Under the pieces are notes generated by a model. That model was not told the DNA's origin. It saw only the letters and a list, made by a program, of their open reading frames with translations, and did not search any database. DNA of 64,000 nucleotides. Source: JASSUD01 sp031963415 (GTDB taxonomy: Bacteria > Pseudomonadota > Gammaproteobacteria > Burkholderiales > Burkholderiaceae). Positions within the stretch are counted from its first letter, which is position 1. Each line of letters opens with the position of its first letter. Below are positions 33,413 through 42,612 of the stretch, piece after piece. The DNA is taken from positions 1,364,001 to 1,428,000 of the forward strand of contig JASSUI010000001.1 in assembly GCA_031963415.1 (NCBI GenBank). The letters are read 5' to 3'. Position numbers and translations under genes: made by a program.

Positions 33413-34697
33413 GCACTTCTTGTACTAAAGGAAGGTGCATTATTCTGTGCGTTATTTGATTGCGCTGTGCATGGGTTAATGGTAAGTGATGCATCGCTTC
33501 AGGCCATAGTGTTAAACATTTCTCAATTGTTTCTTTCACTATTTGAGAAGCTAAGACCGTGCTTAAGCCAAGCTGTTTGTAAAGGAGGCGGTAGGTTTGT
33601 AAGGTTTGCTTCGTGAGCGTTGCATCAATGCTTTTGTTGATGAGCAGAGTAGGCGTTTCATCGAAATATAAAAAGACAGGAACCTGATCATAGGCAGGCG
33701 CTAGCTCTGGAAGGCAACCATCACGATAGATAACAGAGAAATTTTTTAAATGCGCATCAGCATTGCCCAGCAGCGTGTTAACCACTTGCCGACGGATATA
33801 AGCACCCACTTGCTGCTCTCCAGCGGACGTGGCACGCAATAAAATGGCGGCTATCGTTTCGTAGTCTGCGCGTTTGCCATATTTGTGTTCAGGTATCTTA
33901 CTGAGCACCTGACAAAAATCTTCAATATGGATGCGGTCGCCTCCTGTTACTCGATCAAAACGGCGTACTGCCAAAAACTCTTTGGTTGGCGAAAAGGGCG
34001 CTTTAACATAAGGCATTTCATCTAATGCGCTAAGTGGAGCTATCCAACATTCTGCTGTTTCAATACCAGCTAAACGGGTTAATTCCATGCCAGCAAACTC
34101 GGTATACACCATGTCACTGCGCTGGCGCGACGGAAATTTGCCGATGATGGGAATAACGTCTCCTTTTGTCCCTTGTTCAAGATGGATCGTATAGCGTGTA
34201 TTGCTATCTAGTGCAGATAAGGCGAGCTTGAATTGCACGCCTGCTAATGAGAAAGCATCTATCAACGGAGCTTCGATAGGTTGCAACTGTTTATCTTGTC
34301 TGTCTATTGCATGTTTTAGTTGGACACTCTCTGCAGGCGTTTCAGCGCGCAGCGTGACCGCGCCAGGTAAATTGTTGCCTGCTGCAGCTAATAACTCTAA
34401 ATCATCATTGATAGTAGTGTTTCGCTCAGCAGCTAGATACTCGCGTAATGGCCCTTCAGGCAATAAGTTGTTAAAAAAGGGAGGCAGCCTACCTAAGCCT
34501 CGCGTCAACGTCGTCGCAGGTTGTGTTAGAAGCTGACGTGTTGCCTCTTCGTTTCCTTGAACATTGTAAGCAAGGGATAAGGTGGGACGTTTTGGGTTAG
34601 CTAGATAGGCGTCCTCTGCAAGAAATTGGTAGACATCCCCAAATTGCGATAAAAAGCCAACACGCACCTCGTGCAGATAAACAGCTAAGAATCTCAT
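33363..34697 (-). CDS. hipA: HipA-type serine/threonine kinase toxin
   Basis: A 444-residue HipA-like kinase. Known HipA proteins phosphorylate aminoacyl-tRNA synthetases and induce dormancy. The N-terminal HipA_N domain has GRLPPFFNNLLPEGPLREYL. The kinase part has VIPIIGKFPS (nucleotide lysine region), FLAVRRFDR, the catalytic-loop motif GNADAHLKNFS and metal-binding LAPAYDQV. All key motifs appear intact. The start overlaps hipB by four bases (ATGA). The 3' end overlaps the DUF815 gene on the other strand by 50 bases. The pair interrupts an otherwise conserved core gene order, which suggests horizontal gain. Confidence 0.93.
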   Translation of the reverse strand: MRFLAVYLHEVRVGFLSQFGDVYQFLAEDAYLANPKRPTLSLAYNVQGNEEATRQLLTQPATTLTRGLGRLPPFFNNLLPEGPLREYLAAERNTTINDDLELLAAAGNNLPGAVTLRAETPAESVQLKHAIDRQDKQLQPIEAPLIDAFSLAGVQFKLALSALDSNTRYTIHLEQGTKGDVIPIIGKFPSRQRSDMVYTEFAGMELTRLAGIETAECWIAPLSALDEMPYVKAPFSPTKEFLAVRRFDRVTGGDRIHIEDFCQVLSKIPEHKYGKRADYETIAAILLRATSAGEQQVGAYIRRQVVNTLLGNADAHLKNFSVIYRDGCLPELAPAYDQVPVFLYFDETPTLLINKSIDATLTKQTLQTYRLLYKQLGLSTVLASQIVKETIEKCLTLWPEAMHHLPLTHAQRNQITHRIMHLPLVQEVLKRSPFDARPNRRQTA

Positions 34698-34996
34698 GGA
34701 CGGGGCTTCTCAAGAAGAAATTCAATACCGGTCTTCGTTGGTTGCGGTGCTAGTGAGCCGCCACTAGTAATCACCGTTTGGATAAGCGGCGCTAGGGCTT
34801 TAGGAACGAGCATCACTTCGACTTCTACAGCGTTGGCCAACGTGAGCAGTGTCGATAATTGGGCATCCACTTCACCGCGCTCAAGCTGCGATAAACGCTG
34901 ACGAGGCCAGCCGGTCTTCTTTAAGATAGCTGCGGTTTTGATACCCATCTGCTTACGCAGCGCACGTAAAGATTGGAAAAGTGTTTTATATGACAT
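34694..34996 (-). CDS. hipB: HipB-type antitoxin, XRE helix-turn-helix
   Basis: A 100-residue protein with an XRE-type helix-turn-helix (KTAAILKKTGWPRQRLSQLERGE, about residues 19-42). A C-terminal tail should contact HipA. First gene of the hipB-hipA operon. The likely autoregulatory operator is the 20-bp palindrome at 35007-35026, just upstream. Confidence 0.9.
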   Translation of the reverse strand: MSYKTLFQSLRALRKQMGIKTAAILKKTGWPRQRLSQLERGEVDAQLSTLLTLANAVEVEVMLVPKALAPLIQTVITSGGSLAPQPTKTGIEFLLEKPRP

Positions 34997-35006
34997 TTGT
35001 TTATAG

Positions 35007-35026
35007 TGTCATTAAGTAAATTGACA
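35007..35026. promoter_or_regulatory. Probable HipB operator
   Basis: TGTCATTAAGTAAATTGACA is nearly palindromic (TGTCA...TGACA) and lies 11 bases before the hipB start codon, where autorepression by an XRE antitoxin would act. Confidence 0.6.
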
Positions 35027-35046
35027 TCCAATTATATGACTTTCAT

Positions 35047-35082
35047 GCAAAATGCGTACATAGACATGTGTACGCATTTTGC
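35047..35082. promoter_or_regulatory. Perfect 14-bp inverted repeat between hipB and mutT
   Basis: GCAAAATGCGTACA (35047-35060) and TGTACGCATTTTGC (35069-35082) flank eight bases. It lies between the divergent hipB and mutT genes. It could be a second operator or a hairpin in the mutT leader. Confidence 0.6.
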
Positions 35083-35102
35083 CTATCACGACAACTGTAA
35101 AT

Positions 35103-35525
35103 ATGGAAAAAGTATCTCAAACTCATTCTTCTATCACCGACGTAGCGGTGGGTGTTTTAATTGGTGCATCAGGTATTTTGCTGGCGCAACGCCCGACGGG
35201 TAAAACCTACGAAGGGTATTGGGAATTTCCAGGGGGCAAATTAGAGCCAGGTGAATCAGTGGAAGCTGCGCTTGCGCGCGAGTTATATGAGGAATTAGGG
35301 ATAACAGTCCAAAACTGTCAGCGCTGGAAGGTACTCGAACATCATTATGCACATGCTCATGTACGTCTTTTCTTTTGCAAAGTGACCGCTTGGCAAGGCG
35401 AACCAGCAAGCCGCGAAGGTCAAGCGCTGGCTTGGCAAACGTTACCCGTTACCGTTGCCCCTCTGTTACCAGCGACGTTTCCTGTTTTAGAGTGGCTTGC
35501 TGCTGAGGGAAAAGAAGCCGTATAA
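35103..35525 (+). CDS. mutT: Nudix hydrolase, MutT-like
   Basis: A 140-residue Nudix protein of the 8-oxo-dGTP diphosphatase type, which cleans the nucleotide pool. The Nudix box reads GGKLEPGESVEAALARELYE, then ELGI (Mg-binding glutamates in REL-EE-LG). The N-terminal VGVLIGASGILLAQRPTGK is typical of MutT. The ATG at 35103 is preferred over a TTG at 35079, because the TTG lies within the right arm of the inverted repeat. In Burkholderia a mutT gene sits between the DUF815 ATPase and yacG, as here. Confidence 0.88.
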   Translation: MEKVSQTHSSITDVAVGVLIGASGILLAQRPTGKTYEGYWEFPGGKLEPGESVEAALARELYEELGITVQNCQRWKVLEHHYAHAHVRLFFCKVTAWQGEPASREGQALAWQTLPVTVAPLLPATFPVLEWLAAEGKEAV

Positions 35526-35594
35526 AAAAAGTGGTGATTGTATCTAACTGTTTTACGAGCTTGCTCCCCGTTTTTTACGAAGTGCTTTATCTGT

Positions 35595-35792
35595 CTAAGG
35601 ATTTTTCTGTGAGGGTTGTTCTTCTGTGGAGGATGTATCGACGGCTTCTGCGCCGGCGATCGTGTATTGCTCTGTTGCCCAAGCACCTAGATCAATTTGC
35701 TTGCAGCGCGCTGAGCAAAACGGGCGGTAGCGGCTAGCAGGTTTCCATTCAACTTCTTTGTGGCAGGTTGGGCAATTAACAAGGGTTGTCAT
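35595..35792 (-). CDS. yacG: YacG/DUF329 zinc-binding protein
   Basis: A 65-residue protein with one zinc site: CPTC near residue 7 and FCSARC near 26. These are followed by KQIDLGAWATEQYTI, the family signature. In E. coli YacG binds GyrB and inhibits DNA gyrase. It faces mutT, as expected for this block. Confidence 0.92.
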   Translation of the reverse strand: MTTLVNCPTCHKEVEWKPASRYRPFCSARCKQIDLGAWATEQYTIAGAEAVDTSSTEEQPSQKNP

Positions 35793-35904
35793 ATCAGCTG
35801 TTGGCTTAACGCCTTTTGGGTGGAAGGTACTTTAGCCAATTAAAACCTATTTTCTTAATATTTAAAAGCTTGCCATGTAAAGCGTGGCTTGCAATCCTTT
35901 AACA

Positions 35905-36048
35905 AGAACTCATTCCATAAATGCCTAAAAGGCCGTGATCGGGGGTCGGGCGGTGCTCGGCATCCTCATGTACGTCCAGTACACTCCGGTTCCTCCGCTC
36001 CGGCCTCCCCCCGCTGACGACCTTTTAGACATTTATGAAACGAGTTCA
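35905..36048. repeat. Palindromic repeat, family 2, full copy
   Basis: About 144 bp from AGAACTCATTCCATAAATGCC to GACATTTATGAAACGAGTTC; nearly identical inside to the copy at 27720, while the outermost bases co-vary (CATAAATG with CATTTATG here; CATCAATG with CATTGATG there). It ends 15 bases before the zapD stop. Confidence 0.9.
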
Positions 36049-36062
36049 GATACTTTCTTGCT

Positions 36063-36818
36063 TTACAAATTACACAAGGTCAGCTGAAAAGGGATATCGC
36101 GATCAACCGGATGTGGGCGCATGTCGCCATCTTGTGCGGTGAAGCGTACCCAAAGCATATGTTTATTCGCGCTTGCTTCTGGAATGACGCCTAATTCGTT
36201 GGGTACGCGCAATTGCATTAGTTGATAAACACGGCCGGATAGCATCTGTTGGTAGCTACCTTGAATCGCAATCACTTTAGCTGCTTGATTCGATTCACGC
36301 GCGAGTTTTAAGACGATGGTAAGCGCGTTATGTAATGGTCGTAGAGGGGCTTCCCATTTGCGGATATCGTGGCGGCGCTGCTCTGGGGTCTTCTGTTGCC
36401 AAGCGTAATAGGAGGGCAGATCAAATTTGCAAGTGCCACCCGGAATAATGGCACGGCTGCGTATGCTGGTGAGCCATTCATTCTCAGTCAAATGCTGCCC
36501 TGCTTTACCGTGGATCTGATTCAAGCTGGCTTGCGTGCGTTCAATTTCAGCCAACAACTCTTCAAGCCTGTCTTGCGCGATACCAGGATTGCCGCGATAC
36601 GAGATGAGCATTTGCCGTCGACGCTCCAGCTCTTTCATCAGCTCCGACTTAAGATCGGCTCGGCTTGCGACATCAGCAATTTCAAAAAGAGTCATTAATG
36701 CTACGTGATGTTCTTTGGCGTCTTCTTGTGCGAGAAAAAAGGCAAAGCGATCAAACAGATCTTCGAGTCTGAGTAGCGTTCGAATACGCTCATTAAAAGG
36801 GTGTTCGTAGAGAATCAA
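36063..36818 (-). CDS. zapD: Cell division protein ZapD
   Basis: Binds the FtsZ C-terminal peptide and cross-links protofilaments. The 251 residues start with ILYEHPFNERIRTLLRLEDLF, the family hallmark. A helical domain and a C-terminal beta domain (GGTCKFDLPSYYAWQ, then SANKHMLWVRF) follow. Its partner FtsZ is encoded at 12708, with the target peptide DAPTFLRKQAD. Gene order yacG-zapD-coaE is as in Burkholderia and E. coli. Confidence 0.95.
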   Translation of the reverse strand: MILYEHPFNERIRTLLRLEDLFDRFAFFLAQEDAKEHHVALMTLFEIADVASRADLKSELMKELERRRQMLISYRGNPGIAQDRLEELLAEIERTQASLNQIHGKAGQHLTENEWLTSIRSRAIIPGGTCKFDLPSYYAWQQKTPEQRRHDIRKWEAPLRPLHNALTIVLKLARESNQAAKVIAIQGSYQQMLSGRVYQLMQLRVPNELGVIPEASANKHMLWVRFTAQDGDMRPHPVDRDIPFQLTLCNL

Positions 36819-37218
36819 GCCTGGTTGCCTCTAAATTGAGAGAAGGTCTGCGTAACTCTAAGGCAGTGCCGTACCTTCTTAACGTACTAGTTACACTGAA
36901 TAACTTAACGTAATTTTTCAGTAGTGGCTCTTCAAAATCTGCTTGAAGCTTCGCTGGCAGGGTTACGCGTTGCGGAAGTTATTTAGCGTGCTGTTGATAA
37001 AGCACGTTTCTTTTAAGCAGGTTTGAAGCGGTTTTTAGCAATTCCAAACCAGCCTTGGTAACACTAGGCCTCTGTGCTTTACTCATGCGTACTAACAGTA
37101 AAGGTGGGCCTTGCCAAGCAGACCCTGAAAGGGTTTCGCAAGCAGCGTGGCAAATTTTGCTAAATGCTGTTTTTCTTTAGCATCAAAATGTGCTAGGCCG
37201 TGGCCGGTTTCGTACATT
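36819..37218. other. Spacer between coaE and zapD
   Basis: About 400 bases with no supported gene. A piece with GCCGTACC...CGTACTAGTTACACTG near 36868-36900 recalls the core of the family-1 palindrome without its arms. Nothing else is recognised. Confidence 0.45.
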
Positions 37219-37881
37219 TTAATGTGCTCGTGTGGCTGCCGCAAATGGGGTTTGAGCGTTATTGAGGTAAATATTATGAAGGGAAGCTAAATTAAGATAA
37301 CGCTTATGTAATTCATCGGCTTGCTTATACAAAGTAGTGAGGCTAGTCGCATCATCATTGCAGAGTACGTCATCAGCCTGAGCGAGGCGCTGTTCACGGC
37401 TAGCTTGATGAGCGATGACAGCGAGTACTTCTTCGCGGGTTAAACCATTACGTAACATTACGCGAATAATTTGCGTTTCCAGTGGACAGTCGACGACTAG
37501 TACGCGGTTAATGTGTTTTTTCCAGCTAGCTATCTCGACGAGTAAAGGCACACTCAGTATTAAATAGGGACCTTGTGCTGTTTGCATAGCGCGCTCGCAT
37601 TCAGCCCGAATCAGAGGATGTAAAAAGTCCTGTAGGCGTTGGCGCGCTGATTCATTGCTAAAAATAAGGCGGCGCATTTGCGCGCGATTGAGAGCACTCT
37701 CTGAAGTAATGAAGGATGTGCCGAAATTTTCAGCAATCCAAGGAATAGCGGCTCCTCCAGCGGAAGTTAGCGAGTGCGCGATTTGGTCAGTATCAATTAG
37801 CGCGATGCCATGCTCGGCAAAACGCTGCGCAACTATTGTTTTGCCACTGCCGATACCGCCGGTTAAGCCAATTGAAAGCAT
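37219..37881 (-). CDS. coaE: Dephospho-CoA kinase CoaE
   Basis: Phosphorylates dephospho-CoA, the last step of coenzyme A synthesis. The 220 residues contain the P-loop GLTGGIGSGKT at residues 6-16, DTDQIAHSLT with the catalytic aspartate, and the lid region near LRNGLTREEVLAVIAHQ. The C terminus (about 15 residues beyond LASLHNIYLNN) is slightly extended. It is in the conserved block with zapD and pilD. Confidence 0.95.
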   Translation of the reverse strand: MLSIGLTGGIGSGKTIVAQRFAEHGIALIDTDQIAHSLTSAGGAAIPWIAENFGTSFITSESALNRAQMRRLIFSNESARQRLQDFLHPLIRAECERAMQTAQGPYLILSVPLLVEIASWKKHINRVLVVDCPLETQIIRVMLRNGLTREEVLAVIAHQASREQRLAQADDVLCNDDATSLTTLYKQADELHKRYLNLASLHNIYLNNAQTPFAAATRAH

Positions 37882-38186
37882 GCTAGCTCCTCGCTAAAAA
37901 AACTCTGCCTAACTGAGGTAGCGGCAAGAAGAGGGTATTAATGTGCTGATTAATTAAGGTACTCCTTGCTACGAGGGGTGGGATGCAGAGGTTTTATAAG
38001 AATCTGTTTTAAAAGATTGTAGATGGGCATCTCAAGATACGTGCTTTAGTTGTCAGTAAAAAACGGTATGACTGCCTGTTGCGGTAAAAGTGAGAATGAA
38101 AAGAGCTTCTACTTCATAAAAAGCATAGTGCGCTGCAAGCTATGACAGATCAAGATGAACCTTAATATATGATCTCTATCACTGAC
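37882..38186. other. Spacer between pilD and coaE
   Basis: About 305 bases, AT-rich, with no gene or clear repeat seen. Confidence 0.4.
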
Positions 38187-39071
38187 CTAATAAAAAAAAG
38201 TCCCACAAAAAAGAGTACTGATCGCCGCTATGGCGAGAAATGGTCCAAATGGAAGTTGACGATCTCTAAGTCGACCTTTTAGCAGTGCAATAAGACCAAA
38301 TAGTGAGCCAGTTAATGAAGCGATTAATACAATTTGTGGGAGTGCGCCCCAGCCAAGCCAAGCACCTAGCGCGGAGCATAACTTGAAGTCGCCATAGCCG
38401 ATTCCTTCAATACCTCTTATTGCACGAAACAGCCAATATATTAGCCATAAAGACAAATAGCCGGTGACTGCGCCAAGCACGGCCTCAGACAGCGGGGCAA
38501 AAGTCGCATTAAGATTAACCAGTAACCCAGCCCACATAAGTGGCAGGGTTAACAGATCGGGTAGTAGATGTGTTTTGGCATCGATAAATGCGAGCGCGAG
38601 TAGCGTAGCAATAAACCCGAAAGCTGCTATAGCTTGCCAGTTTGCCCCAAAGCGCCAGAAAGCACTGCAGGCGCAACAGGCACTTAATAATTCAAGCGCT
38701 GGATAGCGCCAACTGATAGGCATTTCGCACGCTGCGCAGCGCCCTCTTAATTTGACGTAGCTAAACAGCGGCACATTTTCGCTAATGCCAAGCGTGGTGT
38801 GACAAGCAGGGCAGTGTGAACGCGGCCACCATAGATGATAAGCATTCCTTAATTTGGCATTAGCTGCACTAACGAGATTAGGTGATGCACTGGGATTACC
38901 GAGCGTTGACGTTTGTATAAAAGTTTGCGTGCGCTCAAGCATAATCGGTACGCGATGCACAACAACAGTAATAAAACTGCCAATCAGCAAACCAAATAAG
39001 GCGATAAGCACATACTGGAAAGCATCAGGTAACAGAACAAATTGTGAAGTCCAAAGATTGAATATAAACAT
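38187..39071 (-). CDS. pilD: Prepilin peptidase PilD (type 4)
   Basis: Membrane aspartyl protease that cleaves and N-methylates type IV prepilins or type II pseudopilins. The 294 residues have an N-terminal membrane helix and a cytoplasmic zinc loop with CPAC and CAAC about 25-30 residues apart. The two catalytic aspartates are in DAKTHLLPD and GYGDFKL. The tetracysteine form implies the methylase part is present. It is transcribed after pilB and pilC in the same direction. No pilin gene is in view, so pilus versus type II secretion use stays open. Confidence 0.94.
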   Translation of the reverse strand: MFIFNLWTSQFVLLPDAFQYVLIALFGLLIGSFITVVVHRVPIMLERTQTFIQTSTLGNPSASPNLVSAANAKLRNAYHLWWPRSHCPACHTTLGISENVPLFSYVKLRGRCAACEMPISWRYPALELLSACCACSAFWRFGANWQAIAAFGFIATLLALAFIDAKTHLLPDLLTLPLMWAGLLVNLNATFAPLSEAVLGAVTGYLSLWLIYWLFRAIRGIEGIGYGDFKLCSALGAWLGWGALPQIVLIASLTGSLFGLIALLKGRLRDRQLPFGPFLAIAAISTLFCGTFFY

Positions 39072-39163
39072 GCCTAATTCGCGGATGAAAAATTAAAACG
39101 CATTCCATACATACCGTTTAGTTTTTTTGTCGTTGGAATAAATATAAAAATTCCTTTTGCTAT

Positions 39164-39263
39164 GGAAGCGCTGAATAAATTGGGAGCAAGGCATGCCGAC
39201 GCAGACAGTACAGAAGTACGGCAAGGAGGCATAACGCCGCTCCCGGTTTATTCAGCGTTTCCC
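39164..39263. repeat. Palindromic repeat, family 3 (pilC 3' end)
   Basis: GGAAGCGCTGAATAAATTGG pairs with GGTTTATTCAGCGTTTCC. The interior GACAGTACAGAAGTACGGCA is the inverse of the GTAC core in family 1. It abuts the pilC stop codon. Confidence 0.85.
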
Positions 39264-40486
39264 TATATCACGCTACCAAGTTGAATAATTGGCAAATACA
39301 TCGCAATCACAAGGCCGCCCACCAGCACGCCAAGGATTACCATCATCAACGGCTCAAGCAGCGTGGCGAAAGCCGCAATTTTGTCATTAACTTGACGATC
39401 GTTAAGAGCCGCAAGGTCATGCAACATTATCTCAAGTGAGCCTGACTCTTCAGCTACGGCAATCGGTTGAATAACTGCCGCTGTAAAGCAGCCGGTAGCG
39501 CGCATTGCATCATTCAATCGTTCGCCACGCCGCACACGTCTGGCAATTTCAACCGTAGCATGGTCAAACACCGCATTGTGAGTAATGCCCAGTAGAACTT
39601 CGAAAGCCTCAGCGAGTGGGGTGCCAGCTTTGTGTAAAAGACCAAGTCCGCGGCTCCAACGAGCAATTGCCAGTAGCCTAAATAATGGCCCAGTTAAAGG
39701 TAGGGCCAGCAATAAACGGTCGAATAAGAGGCGTAGTGTGTGAGAACGACGTACGCCGAAAATAATCGTCACAATAAATACGCTTAAGCAAATTAACGTA
39801 GGCAAAGCGCTGTGGATAACTGCCTTGGAGAGTGTAATGACAAATTGTGTGGGCGCCGGCAGCGTAGCACCGAATCCTTCGAACATTTGCTGAAAGGTGG
39901 GTACCACCCAAATCATCAATGCTAACGAAATAGTAAGCGCTACCAATAATATGCCAATCGGATAGCTCAGCGCGGCACGCAATTTGGCTCTCTGAGCAGC
40001 GGCACGTTCTCGGTCTTCGGCAAGCTGTATGAGTAGAGTAGCTAATGCTCCAGAGGTCTCACCTAATGCAATTAGGCGGCAGTACATAGGACTAAAGCTT
40101 TTCGGATGACGTGCAAGTGCAGCAGAAAAATGCAGGCCCTGTGCGATATCGCGGGTGAGTGCGCGGACAGTGCGAGCCAGGGTTGCGCGTACTTCACTTT
40201 GCGCGATGACGGTTAACGCCGGTAACAGTGAAAGTCCAGCTTGTAGCAAACTAGCAAGTTGCCGAGAAAAAAGCGTAACGTCAGCTGCGCGCATTGCGCG
40301 CAGAGGTACCGATCCTTTGCGTGTGAGGTTGAGGACGAGAATGCGTTGATGTTTGAGTACTGTGCGAGCGGCAGCAATATCATTGGCAATAATAATGCCT
40401 CGCTGGGTTTGTCCACTTGCATTTATTCCTCGCCAAGCAAAGCGTGCTTCGCGGGCTAAAGGCGTAAACGAAGGGTCGCGTTTCAT
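39263..40486 (-). CDS. pilC: Type IV pilus / type II secretion inner-membrane protein PilC
   Basis: Polytopic platform protein of the PilC/GspF family. The 407 residues have two GspF domains: residues near 75-195 (LFSRQLASLLQAGLSLLPAL, then LGETSGALATLL) and 275-395 (GLLHKAGTPLAEAFEVL, then VAEESGSLEIMLHDLA), with three membrane helices. The start overlaps pilB by four bases. It works with the ATPase PilB to polymerise (pseudo)pilins. Confidence 0.94.
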   Translation of the reverse strand: MKRDPSFTPLAREARFAWRGINASGQTQRGIIIANDIAAARTVLKHQRILVLNLTRKGSVPLRAMRAADVTLFSRQLASLLQAGLSLLPALTVIAQSEVRATLARTVRALTRDIAQGLHFSAALARHPKSFSPMYCRLIALGETSGALATLLIQLAEDRERAAAQRAKLRAALSYPIGILLVALTISLALMIWVVPTFQQMFEGFGATLPAPTQFVITLSKAVIHSALPTLICLSVFIVTIIFGVRRSHTLRLLFDRLLLALPLTGPLFRLLAIARWSRGLGLLHKAGTPLAEAFEVLLGITHNAVFDHATVEIARRVRRGERLNDAMRATGCFTAAVIQPIAVAEESGSLEIMLHDLAALNDRQVNDKIAAFATLLEPLMMVILGVLVGGLVIAMYLPIIQLGSVI

Positions 40487-41943
40487 AGCTCTGCCTCAGT
40501 CACAGCGCACACCTCCTCAAGGCTAGTTGTGCCATCCCATACTTTCGCAAGACCTGCTTCGCGTAGACTCTGTACACCTTCTCGCTTGGCTTGAGCAGCC
40601 AGATCATGCGTGCTGCTGCGCGCTACGATAAGCTCTCGCATTGCGTCGGAAATAGGCATGACTTGGTGAATCCCAATGCGTCCACGGTAACCAATGCCAT
40701 GACAAGCGGCACAACCCTTTGCTTGGTATATCTTCTGCCCCTGATTGTCTAACAGAGCTTGGCTGCAACCCGCAGCACGTAATGTATCGAGTGCAAGTTG
40801 AATCGGTACGCGGCAATCTGGGCAGAGCTTGCGCACTAGGCGTTGAGCAGTAATGACCCGTATGGCTGCCGCTAAATTAAATGGCGCAATGCCAATATCT
40901 AGCAAGCGCGCGAGTGTGGCGGGCGCATCATTTGTATGTAAAGTAGACAGCACCAGGTGTCCCGTCTGAGCTGCTTTAATTGCAACGTCTGCTGTTTCAG
41001 CGTCACGGATTTCGCCGACCATAATAACGTCTGGGTCTTGCCGCAGAAAAGCACGAAGTGTGGTCGCGAAAGTTAAACCTGCTTTGTCGCGTACGCTGAC
41101 TTGGTTAATACCTGCTAATTGAATCTCAGCCGGGTCTTCGACAGAACAAAGATTTAATGACTGTTGATTTAAGCTTTGCAAAAAACAATACAAAGATAAA
41201 GTTTTACCGCTACCAGTTGGCCCAGTGACTAACACCATGCCATGGGGTGCTTGTAATGCTGTGTTAAGTGTGGCGCATTGCTTATCATCAAAACCAAGTG
41301 CTGGCAGGTTTAAATCGGTTGACAGTGAGTCAAGGCGACGCAGCACCAATTTTTCACCCAATAGCGTGGGTAAGGCGCTTACCCGATACTCTTCGACTTT
41401 GCCATTCGCGAGAGGAAGTTTTAAACGACCATCTTGTGGTATTCGGCGCTCGGCAATATCTAAGTTAGATAGCACTTTGATTCGTGTTATCAGTGGCTCT
41501 TTTAAATGAGGAAGGCCACGCATCACTTCATGTAGTTTTCCATCAATACGCAACCGAAGACGCCAGTCGCGCTCAGCCGGTTCAATATGTAAGTCAGAGG
41601 CGCCACGAGTACTAGCTTCTAGCAAAATATCCTGCAACAGCCTAACGGCAGGTACTTTGCTATCTTCTTGAGCAAACAAGGCAGGCGCAGGATGTGTTCT
41701 TTCAATCGGGGTGGAGAGCGGTGCTCCGTCTAGCGCTCTGTGTTGTTGGGGTACATTAGAAATTGTCGCGCCTAGATAGCTACACAGTAGCTGCGCGATT
41801 TCAGCCTCTGTAAAAATTTTTGCGCTCAGCAGCACGCTAATGGGTGAGTTGGGTTGCCTGAGTAACTCAGTGTCGAGCTTCCCCATTAAACGAGCATCGA
41901 TTTTGCCTGCCTGCAGCAGTGTTTTGCACAATTGAGAAGACAT
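40483..41943 (-). CDS. pilB: Type IV pilus assembly ATPase PilB (PulE/GspE family)
   Basis: Cytoplasmic secretion ATPase. The 486 residues have a short N-terminal domain and the Walker A GPTGSGKTLSLY near residue 245. The Asp box GEIRDAETADVAIKAAQTGH and His box STLHTNDAPATLARL follow. A zinc-binding C4 site is CPDC with CAACHGIGYRGRIG. It is shorter than many PilB proteins (about 560) because the N-terminal region is reduced. Pairing with pilC and pilD supports pilus assembly, but a GspE-like role cannot be excluded. Confidence 0.92.
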   Translation of the reverse strand: MSSQLCKTLLQAGKIDARLMGKLDTELLRQPNSPISVLLSAKIFTEAEIAQLLCSYLGATISNVPQQHRALDGAPLSTPIERTHPAPALFAQEDSKVPAVRLLQDILLEASTRGASDLHIEPAERDWRLRLRIDGKLHEVMRGLPHLKEPLITRIKVLSNLDIAERRIPQDGRLKLPLANGKVEEYRVSALPTLLGEKLVLRRLDSLSTDLNLPALGFDDKQCATLNTALQAPHGMVLVTGPTGSGKTLSLYCFLQSLNQQSLNLCSVEDPAEIQLAGINQVSVRDKAGLTFATTLRAFLRQDPDVIMVGEIRDAETADVAIKAAQTGHLVLSTLHTNDAPATLARLLDIGIAPFNLAAAIRVITAQRLVRKLCPDCRVPIQLALDTLRAAGCSQALLDNQGQKIYQAKGCAACHGIGYRGRIGIHQVMPISDAMRELIVARSSTHDLAAQAKREGVQSLREAGLAKVWDGTTSLEEVCAVTEAEL

Positions 41944-42306
41944 AAAAGACCAGACAATCAGTTCTAAATAGGAGTTGATGTATTGTCTTGAATGAAGCGC
42001 GTTTGCGCCATCTGGCCGCTTGGCCTATGCCAAAAGTACTAAGGTGGAGCTAAGATTAATATTTATTCATGTTTAGAATCGGTCTAAGTAAGCGCTGAAT
42101 GAAGCGGGAGTAAGGGGCGCCTTTGCTACCCATAAGAGTTCTTAGGTAAAAAATGAGGCCTCATGTGTTTACCTTGTCACTGCTGATTTATGGAGTGTTT
42201 CTCTGGGGGTAGGAAAGAGTAATTTGGGCGCTCTGTTTAAAAATGCAAAGAGAAGTTATGCTAAGTTTATGTACAGATCTTATGTGCTTAAAGAGAGGGG
42301 GCTGAA
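41944..42306. other. Divergent spacer between pilB and the small RHH-like gene
   Basis: About 360 bases without a gene; it must hold both promoters. A single arm of the family-3 repeat (AAGCGCTGAATGAAG) is near 42090 without its partner. Confidence 0.45.
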
Positions 42307-42612
42307 ATGGCTGACGCGGCGAAGGCAAAGGTTCGAATTGTGTTTTCGGCAACACCGCAAGAGAAAGAAAATATCCTTAATAAAGCGGATGAATTGAATG
42401 TGCCAGTGGCTGAATTGATGCGGCGGAGTGTGAGGGCTTACGACTCAGAAAGTGCACAGGAAGAGCTTGGCATACTCGCTGATCAAGCAAAGGCGGCGGC
42501 GGAGCGTGTGGCAGATTCTATTGATGAAATGTTGGCTTTTGTCGACGCTAGTAATAAGCGCATTGAGCAAATGGAAATGAAGGCGGCAGTTCGTACGAGT
42601 AAGAGTGCCTAA
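42307..42612 (+). CDS. Small ribbon-helix-helix-like protein
   Basis: A 101-residue protein beginning MADAAKAKVRIVFSATPQEK. The pattern (short beta strand KVRIVFSA, then two helices) resembles a ribbon-helix-helix DNA-binding fold of the plasmid-partition or mobilisation type. A second half is helical and probably coiled (AAERVADSIDEMLAFVDASN). The ribosome-binding site is AGAGGGGG. It is followed at once, by a TAATG overlap, by a 62-codon gene. I do not recognise a named family. A role as regulator of the pair is possible. Confidence 0.6.
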   Translation: MADAAKAKVRIVFSATPQEKENILNKADELNVPVAELMRRSVRAYDSESAQEELGILADQAKAAAERVADSIDEMLAFVDASNKRIEQMEMKAAVRTSKSA

